64,000 nucleotides of DNA from CAXSEF01 sp050920955 (GCA_050920955.1 JBPBQS010000159.1:7952-71951), one strand, 5' to 3'. Positions 1-9,088 are shown, counted from the stretch's first letter. Numbers and translations are program-made. The notes: a model not told the origin generated them from the letters alone.

Positions 1-1662
1 GTCGCGCGCACGCCGGAGATGATGGCGCCGTACCTGAACACGGAGCAGGCGCGGCTGTACGAGCTGGTGTGGAAGCGCGCGGTCGCGAGCCAGATGCAGT
101 CGGCGGAGCTGGACCAGGTCATCGTGGAGGTCGCCGACCCTGGCAGGCCGGACGGGCCGAAGCTGCGGGCCAACGGGTCGATCATCGCGTTCGACGGGTT
201 CCTGCGCCTCTACCGCGAGGGCGTGGACGAGGGCGAGGAGGAGGAGAGCCGGATGCTGCCGCCGATGGCGGAGCGCGACCCCCTCGCCTGCCCCAAGGTG
301 GACGCCTCGCAGCACTTCACGCAGCCGCCGCCGCGCTACTCCGAGGCCAGCCTCGTCAAGATGATGGAGGAGCTGGGGATCGGGCGTCCCTCGACGTACG
401 CCTCGATCCTGACCGTGCTGCGCGACCGCTCCTACGTGCGCATGGAGAACAAGCGCTTCGTGCCCGAGGACCGCGGCCGCCTGGTCACGGCTTTCCTCGC
501 GAGCTTCTTCGAGCGCTACGTGGACACCGGCTTCACCGCCGGGCTCGAGGAGCAGCTCGACGAGATCAGCGACGGCACGGCGCAGTGGCGCGCGGTGATG
601 CACGCGTTCTGGGCCGACTTCTCCAAGGCGGTCGAGCAGACGCGCGAGCTGAAGATCTCCGACGTCATCGACGCGCTGGACGGCGACCTCGGCGAGCACT
701 TCTTCCCCGCGCGCGCCGACGGGACCGACCCGCGGCTGTGCCCGGCGTGCCACGCGGGGCGGCTCGGGCTCAAGCTCGGGCGGCACGGCTCGTTCATCGG
801 CTGCTCGAACTACCCGGGGTGCCAGTACACGCGGAGGCTGGCGATCGAGGGCGGCGAGGGCGACGGCGAGACCCTGAAGGAGGGCCGCCGCGAGCTGGGG
901 CCGAACCCGGACGGCGGGCAGATGGTCACCGTGCGCCGCGGGCCGTACGGGCTCTACGTGCAGCAGGGCGAGGCGGACCCCGAGGACAAGAAGGTCAAGC
1001 CGAAGCGGACGTCGCTGCCCAAGGGCATGGACGGGGACGCGATGACGCTGGAGCAGGCGCTGGGGCTGCTGTCGCTGCCGCGCTTCGTGGGCACGCACCC
1101 CGAGGCGGGCGAGCCGATCGAGGCGGGCATCGGGCGCTTCGGGCCGTACGTGAAGATGGGCGCGATCTACGGCTCGCTCGACAAGGACGACGACGTGCTG
1201 GCGGTCGGGCTGAACCGCGCCGTCGACGTGCTGGCGCGCAAGCTGGCGAGCGTGCGCGCGCTGGGCGAGCACCCGAAGGACCGCGCGCCGGTGATCGTCA
1301 AGAAGGGGCGCTTCGGGGCGTACATCCAGCACAACACGATGGTCGCCAACGTGCCGCGCGGCGTGGAGATGGACGACGTGACGCTGGAGGACGCGGTGGC
1401 GCTGCTCGCCGAGCGGGGCAAGCCGCTCAAGGCCAAGCCGGGGGCGCGCAAGGCCAAGCCGGCGGCCAAGGCACCGGCCGCGAGGAAGCCGAAGGCGGCG
1501 GACGCGGACGCGGCGGATCAGGCCAAGCCCGCGGCGGCGAAGAAGGCGGCGCCGAAGAAGAAGGCTGCGGCGAAGAAGCCCGCGGCGAAGGCCAAGGCCA
1601 AGGCCGCGAAGCCGAAGGCCGCGAAGGCGGTCGCCAGCGCCGGGTCCGGCGAGGCGGACTGA
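1..1662 (+). CDS. topA: DNA topoisomerase I, C-terminal part (5' end outside window)
   Basis: Type IA topoisomerases relax negative supercoils through a tyrosine-DNA intermediate. The reading frame is open from base 1, so the N-terminal Toprim domain and probably the catalytic Tyr lie upstream. Visible are the end of the core (ELGIGRPSTYASIL around fragment residues 124-137), a four-Cys zinc finger (CPAC ... CSNYPGC, near residues 247-275), several repeats of the topoisomerase C-terminal type (GRFGPYVKMG, GRFGAYIQ), and an Ala/Lys/Pro-rich tail of about 75 residues. Such tails are common on alphaproteobacterial TopA and probably bind DNA nonspecifically. The stop is followed one base later by the GTG of rnr, so the two are probably co-transcribed. 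Confidence 0.95.
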   Translation, partial: VARTPEMMAPYLNTEQARLYELVWKRAVASQMQSAELDQVIVEVADPGRPDGPKLRANGSIIAFDGFLRLYREGVDEGEEEESRMLPPMAERDPLACPKVDASQHFTQPPPRYSEASLVKMMEELGIGRPSTYASILTVLRDRSYVRMENKRFVPEDRGRLVTAFLASFFERYVDTGFTAGLEEQLDEISDGTAQWRAVMHAFWADFSKAVEQTRELKISDVIDALDGDLGEHFFPARADGTDPRLCPACHAGRLGLKLGRHGSFIGCSNYPGCQYTRRLAIEGGEGDGETLKEGRRELGPNPDGGQMVTVRRGPYGLYVQQGEADPEDKKVKPKRTSLPKGMDGDAMTLEQALGLLSLPRFVGTHPEAGEPIEAGIGRFGPYVKMGAIYGSLDKDDDVLAVGLNRAVDVLARKLASVRALGEHPKDRAPVIVKKGRFGAYIQHNTMVANVPRGVEMDDVTLEDAVALLAERGKPLKAKPGARKAKPAAKAPAARKPKAADADAADQAKPAAAKKAAPKKKAAAKKPAAKAKAKAAKPKAAKAVASAGSGEAD

Positions 1663-1663
1663 C

Positions 1664-4054
1664 GTGGGGCCGCCTCCGGAGCCGGGCGAGGACGAGGTCG
1701 CGCCGCACGGGGACGAGGCCGCGCCGGAGTCGCCCGCGCCCGGCGGGCTGCCGTCGCGCGAGGCGGTGCGGCGGTTCATCCGCGAGAGCCCGGGCCGCGT
1801 TGGCAAGCGCGAGATCTCGCGCGAGTTCGGCCTGGGCGCGGAGCACCGCGTGGCGCTGCGCGGGATGCTGCGCGACCTGGCGTCGAGCGGCGCGGTGGCG
1901 CCGGCCGGGCACCGCCGGTTCACGCTGCCCGGGCGTCTGCCGGACGCGTGCGTGGTCCTCGTCACCGGGACCGACCCGGACGGCGACGCGCTCGCGCGGC
2001 CGCTGGACTGGCAGGGGGACGGGCCCGCGCCGCTGGTGTTCATGGCGCCCGAGGAACGCGGGCGGCCAGCACTGGCACCGGGCGAGCGGGTGCTGGCGCG
2101 GCTCAAGCCGATGGGGACGGGGAAGTACGAGGGCCGCACGCTGAAGCGGCTGAGCGAGGCGCCGGCGCGCGTGCTCGGCGTGTTCAAGGCGGGCGGCGGC
2201 GACGCGGAGGACGGCGCGGGCGGGCGCGACCGGCGCGGGCGCGGGCGGTTCATGCCGCGCGGCACGGGCATCGCGCCGGCGCCGGGCGAGGGGCGGCTGA
2301 TTCCCACGGACCGGCGCTCGAAGGCGGAGTGGCGCATCCCCGCGGGCGAGACGGACGGCGCGGAGCACGACGAGATCGTGCTGGCGCAGCCGCTGCCGTC
2401 CACGGGCTACGGGCTCAAGACGGCGCGCGTGGTCGAGCGCCTCGGGAAGATGGGCGACGCGCGCTCGGTGAGCCTGATCTGCGTGCACACGCACGGCATC
2501 CCCACCGAATTCGACCCGGAGTCGGTGGCCGAGGCGGAGGCGGCGCGCGCGGTGCCGCTGGGCGAGCGCGCCGACCTGCGCGACCTCGGCCTGGTGACGA
2601 TCGACGGCGAGGACGCGCGCGACTTCGACGACGCGGTGTTCGCCGAGCCCGACGTGGCGCGCGACGGCGAGGCGGAGAACCCGGGCGGGCACCGTCTCGT
2701 GGTGGCGATCGCGGACGTGGCGCACTACGTCCGGCCGGGCTCGGCGCTGGACCGCGACGCGGGGAAGCGCGGCAACTCGGTGTACTTCCCGGACCGCGTG
2801 GTGCCGATGCTGCCCGAGGCGCTGTCGAACGGCTGGTGCTCGCTGCGCCCCGGCGAGGAGCGGGGGTGCCTGTTCGTCGAGATGCGGGTGACGTCGGACG
2901 GGCGGAAGCTGTCGCACCGCTTCGGGCGCGGGCTGATGCGCTCGTCGGCGCGGCTGACCTACACGCAGGTCCAGGCGCTGCACGACCGCGACGCGGGCAC
3001 CGGCATGGCGGAGCAGGCGGTGCTGGACGCGGCGCCGCCGGTGCCGGACGGGCTGGTGGGCGCGCTGTACGCGGCGTTCCAGGCGCTGCTGGCGGCGCGG
3101 CAGGCGCGCGGCACGCTCGACCTCGACCTGCCCGAGCGCAAGGTGGTGCTCGACGAGGCGGGGCAGGTCGTGGCGATCGCGCCCCGGGCGCGGCTCGACA
3201 GCCACCGGCTGATCGAGGAGTTCATGGTGCTCGCCAACGTGGCGGCGGCCGAGGAGCTGGAGCGTCGGCACCGGCCGTGCATGTACCGCGTGCACGCGCC
3301 GCCGTCCGACGAGAAGCTGGAGGCGCTGCGGGCGTTCCTGCGCACCTTCGACCTCGCTTTGCCGCCGACGGGCGAGCTGCGGCCGAGCGACCTGGACCGC
3401 GTGCTGCAGGCCGTTGCCGGCACCGAGCACGCGGCCCTGGTCAACGAGGTGATGCTGCGCAGCCAGAGCCAGGCGGCGTACGACCCGGACAACATCGGCC
3501 ACTTCGGGCTGTCGCTGGCGCGCTACGCCCATTTCACCAGCCCGATCCGGCGCTACGCGGACCTGCTGGTGCACCGCGCGCTGGTTTCCGGGATGCGCCC
3601 TGGCGACGGCGCGCTGCCGCACGACGGCGAGGGCTCGGCGTCCGAGTACCCCGATATCGCCGAGCGCATCACCGGCACGGAGCGGCGCGCGGCGCTGGCG
3701 GAGCGCGACGCCGTGGACCGTTACCTTTCTGCCTACATGGCCGACAAAGTGGGCGCGGTGTTCGCCGCCCGCATCTCCGGTGTTGCGCGTTTCGGGCTGT
3801 TCGTCACACTGGACGACAGCGGGGCCAGCGGTCTGGTGCCCCTCAAATCCCTCCCGGACGACTACTGGATGCACGACGAGACGACCCAGTCCCTGGTCGG
3901 CCGCGCCACCCGCCTCGTGTTCCGCTTGGCACAGGCGGTCGAGGTGCGGCTGTCCGAAGCGACGCCGGTGACCGGCGGGCTGCTGTTCGGGATGCTGACC
4001 GGATCCGGCGGCGCCACGCGGCCCGGCGAGGGGAGCCGGTCCCGCCGCAGGTGA
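1664..4054 (+). CDS. rnr: Ribonuclease R
   Basis: A processive 3'-5' exoribonuclease of the RNB family that degrades structured RNA. The 796 residues match the usual length. An N-terminal winged-helix/cold-shock region is followed by the RNB catalytic domain with the acidic metal-binding cluster DARDFDDAVF near residues 317-326, then a C-terminal S1 domain (near 690-770) and a short basic tail (GSRSRRR). The GTG start lies one base after the topA stop. The stop overlaps the GTG of the next gene as GTGA. The cluster topA-rnr-peptidase-rpmG resembles the conserved alphaproteobacterial topA-rnr-rpmG neighbourhood. Confidence 0.95.
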   Translation: MGPPPEPGEDEVAPHGDEAAPESPAPGGLPSREAVRRFIRESPGRVGKREISREFGLGAEHRVALRGMLRDLASSGAVAPAGHRRFTLPGRLPDACVVLVTGTDPDGDALARPLDWQGDGPAPLVFMAPEERGRPALAPGERVLARLKPMGTGKYEGRTLKRLSEAPARVLGVFKAGGGDAEDGAGGRDRRGRGRFMPRGTGIAPAPGEGRLIPTDRRSKAEWRIPAGETDGAEHDEIVLAQPLPSTGYGLKTARVVERLGKMGDARSVSLICVHTHGIPTEFDPESVAEAEAARAVPLGERADLRDLGLVTIDGEDARDFDDAVFAEPDVARDGEAENPGGHRLVVAIADVAHYVRPGSALDRDAGKRGNSVYFPDRVVPMLPEALSNGWCSLRPGEERGCLFVEMRVTSDGRKLSHRFGRGLMRSSARLTYTQVQALHDRDAGTGMAEQAVLDAAPPVPDGLVGALYAAFQALLAARQARGTLDLDLPERKVVLDEAGQVVAIAPRARLDSHRLIEEFMVLANVAAAEELERRHRPCMYRVHAPPSDEKLEALRAFLRTFDLALPPTGELRPSDLDRVLQAVAGTEHAALVNEVMLRSQSQAAYDPDNIGHFGLSLARYAHFTSPIRRYADLLVHRALVSGMRPGDGALPHDGEGSASEYPDIAERITGTERRAALAERDAVDRYLSAYMADKVGAVFAARISGVARFGLFVTLDDSGASGLVPLKSLPDDYWMHDETTQSLVGRATRLVFRLAQAVEVRLSEATPVTGGLLFGMLTGSGGATRPGEGSRSRRR

Positions 4055-6000
4055 GCCGACCCCGCCGCCCCGCCTGCCCCGTCCGGTCCGGGTTCGCGTC
4101 CCCGTCGCGTGACAGCCGTGGCCGCCGCAGGCTCGCGGGCTGGGCCTGCGCGCTGCTGCTGGCGGGGGCGCCGGGCCCGGTCGCGGTGCGCGCGCAGCCG
4201 GCCGACGCCGGGGCCGCGGAGCCGGGCGAGCCGGCGGGGCCGGTCGTGGCGGCGCCGGTCGCGGCGCTGCCGGTCGTGGCGCTGCGGCGCGAGGCCGATG
4301 CGGGCCCGGACGGCGCGCAGCGTGGCGAGGCGGGCCGGGACGAAGCGGGCCGGCGCGAGACGGACACGGTCGACACCACCGGCCAGCCGGCCCCCCCGGT
4401 CGCGCCCGCGCCCCCTGCCCTGCCCGCGGACGCCGCGGCCGGACAGCAGGACGCGGCGGGGTTCGACACGCTGCTGGCCGGGCAGGTGATCGGCACCGCG
4501 CTGGCGTTCATCGCGCCGCGCTCGCTCGACCCGACCACGGTGCCGGGCCTCGCCGCGTGGGGCCTGCAGGGCCTGGCGACGCTCGACCCGTCGCTGCGGC
4601 TGCGCGTCGGCGGCGGCGTGATCCGCCTCGACCTCGCGCCGGCCGCCACGGCGCCGGGCGGGGGTGCGGACGCGGCCGCCGAGCCCGCAGGGTTCGCGCG
4701 GCCGTTCCCGCCTGACGTGGACGCCTCCGCCTGGGGCGCCGCGAGCGCGGCCGCGATGCGCTGGGCGTGGGACCGTTCGGCGACCCTGCGGGCGGCGGGC
4801 GGCGAGGCGCTGCTGCAGGGCTACTTCGACGAGATCTTCTCCCACCTCGACCCGTACTCCCGCTACGTGCCGCCGGACCGCGCGGAGCACGTGCGCGACC
4901 GTCTCGCCGGCCAGGTGGGCGTGGGCGTCGAGCTGGCCCGCCTCGGCGCCAACCTGGTGCTGGCCACGGTGGCGGCGAACGGGCCGGCGGCGCAGGCCGG
5001 GCTGCGCGCGGGCGACCGGCTGCTGGCCGTCGACGGCGTGCCGACCCGCGGCGCGCCGGTGGCCGCGGTCGCCGCGAGCCTGGTCGGCGAGGAGGACAGC
5101 GAGGTGCGCCTGCGCGTGGCGGGGCCGCACGAGGCGGCGCGCACGCTGGCGCTGCGCCGCGCCGTGGTGCCGCCCGAGACGGTGTTCGCCGAGCGGCGGC
5201 CGGGCGCTTCCGGCGTGCTGCTGTCGCTGCGCATCACCGCCTTCACCGCCGACACCGCGCAGCGCCTGAGCCAGGAGCTGGAGGCCGGGCTCGACTCCCG
5301 TGTCACCGGCCTGGTGATCGACCTGCGCGGCGACCGCGGCGGGCTGCTGCGCCAGGCGGTCACCGCGGTGGCGCTGCTGCTCGACCAGGGCGTCGTGGCG
5401 ACCACGGTGGGGCGCGACCCGGAGGCCTCGCGCGTGTGGCGCGTGCAGGGCGGCGACCTCGCGAACCGCCTGCCGATCGTGGTGCTGGTCGACGGGCGCA
5501 CCGCGTCGGCCGCCGAGATCATGGCGGCGGGTCTGGCGGACCAGCGGCGCGCGGTGGTGGTGGGCAGCGCCACGACGGGCAAGGGCGTGGTGCAGACGCT
5601 CACGGAGCTGCCGGACGGCGGCGAGATCTTCGTGACCTGGAGCCGGGTGCTGGCGCCGCGCGGCTGGCCGCTGCAGGGGCTCGGCGTGCTGCCGCAGCTG
5701 TGCACCAGCCTCGGCGCAGAGACCACGGCCCGCCAGCTCCGCAGCTTGGCGGCGGGCACGCAGGAGCTGGCGCCGGCGCTGCAGGCGTGGCGGGCGGCGC
5801 GGGCGCCGCTGGACGCGCACGCGGTCGCGGAGATGCGCGGGGCGTGCCCGGCGGCGGAGGGGCGGGACCGGGACTTCGACACGGCGCGCGCCCTGCTGGG
5901 GCACCCGGGGGCGTACGCGGCGGCGCTGCTGCCGGCGCAGGAAGAAAGGTCGGGCTCTGCCCGAACCCGCAAAGGGTCTGAGGACCCTTTGATCCCTTGA
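4051..6000 (+). CDS. S41 family C-terminal processing peptidase with PDZ domain
   Basis: A CtpA-like secreted or periplasmic serine peptidase of 649 residues. The GTG start overlaps the rnr stop by four bases. A basic n-region and hydrophobic core (WACALLLAGAPGPVAV) ending in RAQPA indicate a signal peptide of about 50 residues. An Ala/Pro-rich spacer follows, then a PDZ domain near 288-371 and the S41 domain with Ser486 in TASAAEI and Lys511 in TTGKGVVQ, the family catalytic dyad at its usual 25-residue spacing. The last 17 residues (RSGSARTRKGSEDPLIP) and the stop are read from the adjoining intergenic repeat, so the native C terminus was probably shorter. Substrate not predictable. Confidence 0.85.
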   Translation: MSRPRRPACPVRSGFASPSRDSRGRRRLAGWACALLLAGAPGPVAVRAQPADAGAAEPGEPAGPVVAAPVAALPVVALRREADAGPDGAQRGEAGRDEAGRRETDTVDTTGQPAPPVAPAPPALPADAAAGQQDAAGFDTLLAGQVIGTALAFIAPRSLDPTTVPGLAAWGLQGLATLDPSLRLRVGGGVIRLDLAPAATAPGGGADAAAEPAGFARPFPPDVDASAWGAASAAAMRWAWDRSATLRAAGGEALLQGYFDEIFSHLDPYSRYVPPDRAEHVRDRLAGQVGVGVELARLGANLVLATVAANGPAAQAGLRAGDRLLAVDGVPTRGAPVAAVAASLVGEEDSEVRLRVAGPHEAARTLALRRAVVPPETVFAERRPGASGVLLSLRITAFTADTAQRLSQELEAGLDSRVTGLVIDLRGDRGGLLRQAVTAVALLLDQGVVATTVGRDPEASRVWRVQGGDLANRLPIVVLVDGRTASAAEIMAAGLADQRRAVVVGSATTGKGVVQTLTELPDGGEIFVTWSRVLAPRGWPLQGLGVLPQLCTSLGAETTARQLRSLAAGTQELAPALQAWRAARAPLDAHAVAEMRGACPAAEGRDRDFDTARALLGHPGAYAAALLPAQEERSGSARTRKGSEDPLIP

Positions 6001-6065
6001 CTTAAGTAAAGCCATCCAAGGGGCTTCCCTTGGCGGAGTTTGAGGCGGAGCCTCATGCTTGCTTG
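5941..6065 (+). repeat. Modular intergenic repeat, locus 1 (full)
   Basis: Hairpins in order: CGGGC/GCCCG, AAAGGGTC/GACCCTTT, then CTTAAG, then CCAAGGGG-type and TGAGGC/GCCTCA, ending ATGCTTGCTTG. The left half lies inside the 3' end of the S41 peptidase gene and supplies its stop. Confidence 0.9.
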
Positions 6066-6140
6066 ACCCGGCCGGCCACTCCCATCATGGTGCCGGCTCG
6101 AACCGCGGCAGCCCCGCGGCGATCGCGCGTGGAGTGCATC

Positions 6141-6308
6141 ATGGCCAAGTCCAACACCATCCAGATCCGGCTCGTGTCCACGGCGGACACCGGCTACTTC
6201 TACGTGACCAAGAAGAACGCCCGGGCGCAGACCGGCAAGATGGAGCTGCGCAAGTACGACCCCGTCGTCCGCAAGCACGTCGCGTTCAAGGAAGCCAAGA
6301 TCAAGTGA
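6141..6308 (+). CDS. rpmG: 50S ribosomal protein L33
   Basis: Large-subunit ribosomal protein of 55 residues. The sequence begins MAKSNTIQIRLVSTADTGYF and ends VAFKEAKIK, a typical proteobacterial L33. It lacks the CxxC zinc pairs, so it is the zinc-free form. The start at 6141 gives the family length; an in-frame ATG at 6087 would add an unrelated tail. A strong hairpin follows the stop. It lies 75 bases after repeat locus 1. Confidence 0.97.
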   Translation: MAKSNTIQIRLVSTADTGYFYVTKKNARAQTGKMELRKYDPVVRKHVAFKEAKIK

Positions 6309-6312
6309 TCCG

Positions 6313-6334
6313 GCGGCGGGCTTTCGCCCGCCGC
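6313..6334 (+). terminator. Hairpin after rpmG
   Basis: A perfect 9-bp GC stem with a TTTC loop begins 4 bases after the rpmG stop, between convergent genes. No clear T-run follows, so intrinsic termination is inferred from position and stem strength. Confidence 0.6.
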
Positions 6335-6348
6335 ACGAGAGGGCCTCT

Positions 6349-7044
6349 TCAGCGCCGGGCGAATTGTGCCCCGCCGAACATGTTCTCGCGCATCTTGTCT
6401 GTGATCGGCCCGGCGCGGCGCCGGTCCGCGAGCACCGCCATGCCACGCTGCACGGCCGGGCGCGCGGCGATCGCGTCGTGCCAGCGCCGGACGGACGGGT
6501 AGTCCGCGAGGTCGATGCCGCGTTTTTCCGGGGCGGTGACCCACGGGAAGGTGGCGATGTCGGCGACGCCGTAGTCGTCGCCGGCGAGGAAGGCGGTCTC
6601 CGACAGGCGCTTGTCGAGCACGCGGTGCAGGCGCGCGACCTCGTTCGTGTAGCGCTCGACCGCGTAGGGCAGGCGCTCGGGCGCGTAGCTGGCGAAGTGG
6701 TTGTACTGGCCGAACATCGGGCCGACGCCGCCCATCTGGAACATCAGCCACTGCAGCGCGGTGTAGCGCGCGGCCGGGTCGGCGGGCAGCAGGCGGCCCG
6801 ACTTCTCGGCGAGGTAGACCAGGATCGCGCCCGACTCGAACAGGCGCAGCGGCGCGCCGCCCGGTCCGTCGGGGTCGACGATCGCGGGGATGCGGTGGTT
6901 GGGCGTGATCGCCAGGAAGTCGGAGCGGAACTGCTCGCCGCTGCCGATGTCGACGGGCACGACCGTGTACTCGAGCCCCAGCTCCTCCAGCGCGATGTGC
7001 ACCTTCTGGCCGTTGGGCGTGGGCCAGCTCCAAAGCTCGATCAT
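6349..7044 (-). CDS. Glutathione S-transferase family protein, YfcG-like
   Basis: A soluble nu-class GST-like thiol enzyme; YfcG acts as a glutathione-dependent disulfide reductase. The 231-residue protein starts MIELWSWPTPNGQKVHIALE. The TPNG motif sits where YfcG binds glutathione. The N-terminal thioredoxin-fold half (about 1-85, with PNHRIPAIVD and LFESGAILVYLAE) and the helical C-terminal half (with FLAGDDYGVADIATFPWV) are complete. The gene is monocistronic, convergent with rpmG, and divergent from the EAL-like gene 102 bases away. Exact substrate not known. Confidence 0.88.
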   Translation of the reverse strand: MIELWSWPTPNGQKVHIALEELGLEYTVVPVDIGSGEQFRSDFLAITPNHRIPAIVDPDGPGGAPLRLFESGAILVYLAEKSGRLLPADPAARYTALQWLMFQMGGVGPMFGQYNHFASYAPERLPYAVERYTNEVARLHRVLDKRLSETAFLAGDDYGVADIATFPWVTAPEKRGIDLADYPSVRRWHDAIAARPAVQRGMAVLADRRRAGPITDKMRENMFGGAQFARR

Positions 7045-7146
7045 CGGCAGTCCTCCTGGGCGGGTGCAAAGTCGACGCACGGCGTGCGGGACAACAATTC
7101 GTTCATACCGACGTGCCACGGTCACGCCTCCACAGAAGCGCACCCA

Positions 7147-8052
7147 ATGACCGCCGGTTTCGACGAACCCTCCCTGACGCTCCCCCGCAACGACCCCGCA
7201 CACGCCCAGGGCCCGGCCACGCCGGCGCGGCGCCGCGGGACGGCGCAGGACTGGATGCTGTTCCAGCCGCGGCTGTCGCTGCAGGGCGGGCGGCTGCGCG
7301 CGGTGGAGGCGGCGACGCGCATGCCGCCGGCGCAGGCGGGGCGCACGGCGGGCGGCCTCGGCGGCACGGGGCAGGACGCGACGCAGGGCGGCAGGGCGGC
7401 GCGGCTGGCGGCCTGGCGGCTGGAGACGGCGGCATCCGAGATCGCGACCTGGCGCGACACGGGCGCGCGGCTGTGCGTGGCGGTGCCGGCGGAGCTGCAC
7501 CCCGACGCGCTGCTGACGCTGCTGGGCGAGCTCGGCGGCGAGGGGAGCTGGGAGCACCTGGAGCTGGCCTGCACGGAGGGCTGGCTGTGGGCGCTGGACG
7601 GCGACGGGGTGATGGCGATGGCCGCGATCAGCGACCTCGGCGTGGCGTTCGCCGTCGAGGACTTCGGCGAGTCGAGCGCGAGCCTGTCGCTGCTGCGCCG
7701 CCTGCCGCTCGGGGTGGCGCGGCTGCACGCGTCGATGGTGCGCGACCTGGAGCGCGGCGCCGAGGACCGCGCGGTGCTGCGCGCCATCGTCGGCGCAGCC
7801 CACGCGATCGGGCTGCGCGTGGCCGCGACCGGGGTGGACACGCTGCGCCAGTGCGACACGCTGCGCGAGATCGGCTGCGACGAGGGCGTGGGCACCGCGC
7901 TGAGCCCGCCGCTGTCCTCGCGCCAGCTCTCGCGCTGGCTCGGCGGCGCGCGGCGCGGGGGCGGGGGCGATGCGGCGGGCGAGGCGGGCGAGCCGCGCGG
8001 GCCGTCCGAGGCCGGGCGGCGCGGGCGCGCGGGGCCGGCAGCGACCGCCTGA
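7147..8052 (+). CDS. Degenerate EAL-domain protein
   Basis: 301 residues with the overall pattern of an EAL cyclic-di-GMP phosphodiesterase: LFQPRLSLQGGRLRAVEAAT corresponds to the first strand and EAL motif, EDFGESSASLSLLRRLP to the DDFGTGYSSL loop, and ATGVDTLRQ to AEGVET. Key catalytic positions are altered: DDF is EDF, the KxD lysine region reads ARLHASMV, and the AEGVE glutamate is missing. I infer a non-catalytic EAL protein, perhaps a c-di-GMP or protein-binding adaptor. No GGDEF, PAS or membrane segment is visible. The start at 7147 is chosen because sequence upstream is antisense to the GST gene. Confidence 0.7.
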   Translation: MTAGFDEPSLTLPRNDPAHAQGPATPARRRGTAQDWMLFQPRLSLQGGRLRAVEAATRMPPAQAGRTAGGLGGTGQDATQGGRAARLAAWRLETAASEIATWRDTGARLCVAVPAELHPDALLTLLGELGGEGSWEHLELACTEGWLWALDGDGVMAMAAISDLGVAFAVEDFGESSASLSLLRRLPLGVARLHASMVRDLERGAEDRAVLRAIVGAAHAIGLRVAATGVDTLRQCDTLREIGCDEGVGTALSPPLSSRQLSRWLGGARRGGGGDAAGEAGEPRGPSEAGRRGRAGPAATA

Positions 8053-8108
8053 GGCTTGCCGCGACGTAACTTGCGGCGGCCCGGCGTCTGCGCCAGCGTC
8101 GCGCCGTG

Positions 8109-8576
8109 ATGAGCTTTTCCCGCGACGAACCGCGCGTTCCCGACCCCTCCAACCCTGCCGGGGAGCCTGCCGCGGACGCCCGCGTGCCGGACCCGGCCGC
8201 GCCGCCACGGCCCCTGTCGCCGGCGGCTGCGGCGGCGCGTGCGCGCGACACGGCGATCGCGGAGAGCATCCTGCGCCTGGTGGCCGCGCGTGGGCCGGCC
8301 GCCTCGATCTGCCCGTCCGAGGCGGCGCGCGAGGTCGCGGCGGCGGAGGGGCGCGCGGAGTGGCACACGCTGATGGGCAACGTGCGCAGGATCGCCGGGC
8401 GGCTGCAGGACGAGGGCCGCGTGCAGATCCTGCGCAAGGGCAGGCCGGCGCCCGCCGACGTGCGCGGCGTGATCCGGCTGCGGCTCGCGCCGTCCGGCGG
8501 CGCGGCGGACCCCGCGGCGCCCGGGCCGGCCGGGGACGAGGCGGGCGGCCCGGCGGCGGACGGGCCGGCGGCGTGA
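8109..8576 (+). CDS. DUF3253 domain protein
   Basis: 155 residues with a disordered Pro/Ala-rich N terminus and a central domain matching DUF3253: AESILRLVAARGPAASICPS, then a region with EWHTLMGNVRRIAGRL, and GVIRLRL near the end. It looks like a small winged-helix fold; function unknown. A GTG lies immediately before the chosen ATG, so either may be used. The stop overlaps the GTG of the next gene (GTGA), indicating translational coupling. Confidence 0.75.
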   Translation: MSFSRDEPRVPDPSNPAGEPAADARVPDPAAPPRPLSPAAAAARARDTAIAESILRLVAARGPAASICPSEAAREVAAAEGRAEWHTLMGNVRRIAGRLQDEGRVQILRKGRPAPADVRGVIRLRLAPSGGAADPAAPGPAGDEAGGPAADGPAA

Positions 8577-9088
8577 GCGTGGCCGGCTGGCTGCTCGGCT
8601 TCGTGCTGCCGCTGTGCGCGACGCCGGGCGCGCAGGGCATCGCCGTGCCGGTGGCGCCCGCGTCGCTGCGCGCGATCGTGCGGCCGGGCTCGCCGAACCA
8701 CGCGCTGGCGGCGCCGGCCGGGTTTTCCCCGGTGCCCGACGTCGTCACCCCGGCCTACGCCGTGCCGCCGGCGGCCCTGCTCGCCGCGATCGACGCGGTG
8801 GCGCTGTCGCAGCCGCGGGTGTTCGCGCTGGCCGCCGTCGCGGACGCGCCGTTGCGGCGCGACTACATGGCGCGCTCGGCGGTGTTCAACTTCCCCGACC
8901 TGGTCGCGGTCGAGGTGCTGCCCCAGGGCGACGGCGCGGGGCTCGTGCTGTGGTCGCGCAGCGTCTACGGGCGCTCCGACCTGGGCGCCAACCGGCGGCG
9001 GCTGGCCGGGTGGCTCGCGGCGCTCGACGCACGGCTCGCCTTGGCGGCGTCCGCACCCTCCCCTTCCAGTTCCCGGAGTGCCCCCTGA
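8573..9088 (+). CDS. DUF1499 domain protein
   Basis: 171 residues with an N-terminal hydrophobic stretch (GWLLGFVLPLCATPGAQG) that is a signal peptide or anchor. The rest matches DUF1499: RPGSPNHALAAP, an Asp-containing stretch followed by VFALAAV, and MARSAVFNFPDLVAVEV, LWSRSVYGRSDLGANRRRL. Family function is unknown; it is envelope-associated by inference. The start overlaps the DUF3253 stop, and its own stop shares a base with the ATG of the ABC transporter (TGATG), so the three form one operon. Confidence 0.8.
   Translation: MSVAGWLLGFVLPLCATPGAQGIAVPVAPASLRAIVRPGSPNHALAAPAGFSPVPDVVTPAYAVPPAALLAAIDAVALSQPRVFALAAVADAPLRRDYMARSAVFNFPDLVAVEVLPQGDGAGLVLWSRSVYGRSDLGANRRRLAGWLAALDARLALAASAPSPSSSRSAP

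Noticed and set aside
1427..3874. Long open frame on the minus strand opposite topA/rnr
   Set aside because: Arg/His-rich low-complexity translation typical of antisense shadow in GC-rich DNA; rnr on the plus strand has clear domains.
5941..6065. Repeat as an insertion sequence or a tRNA-like gene
   Set aside because: No coding capacity for a transposase and no cloverleaf; only stacked hairpins.
6349..8748. 799-residue minus frame extending upstream of the GST gene
   Set aside because: Beyond 7044 the translation is Pro/Arg-rich antisense of the EAL-like and DUF3253 genes.
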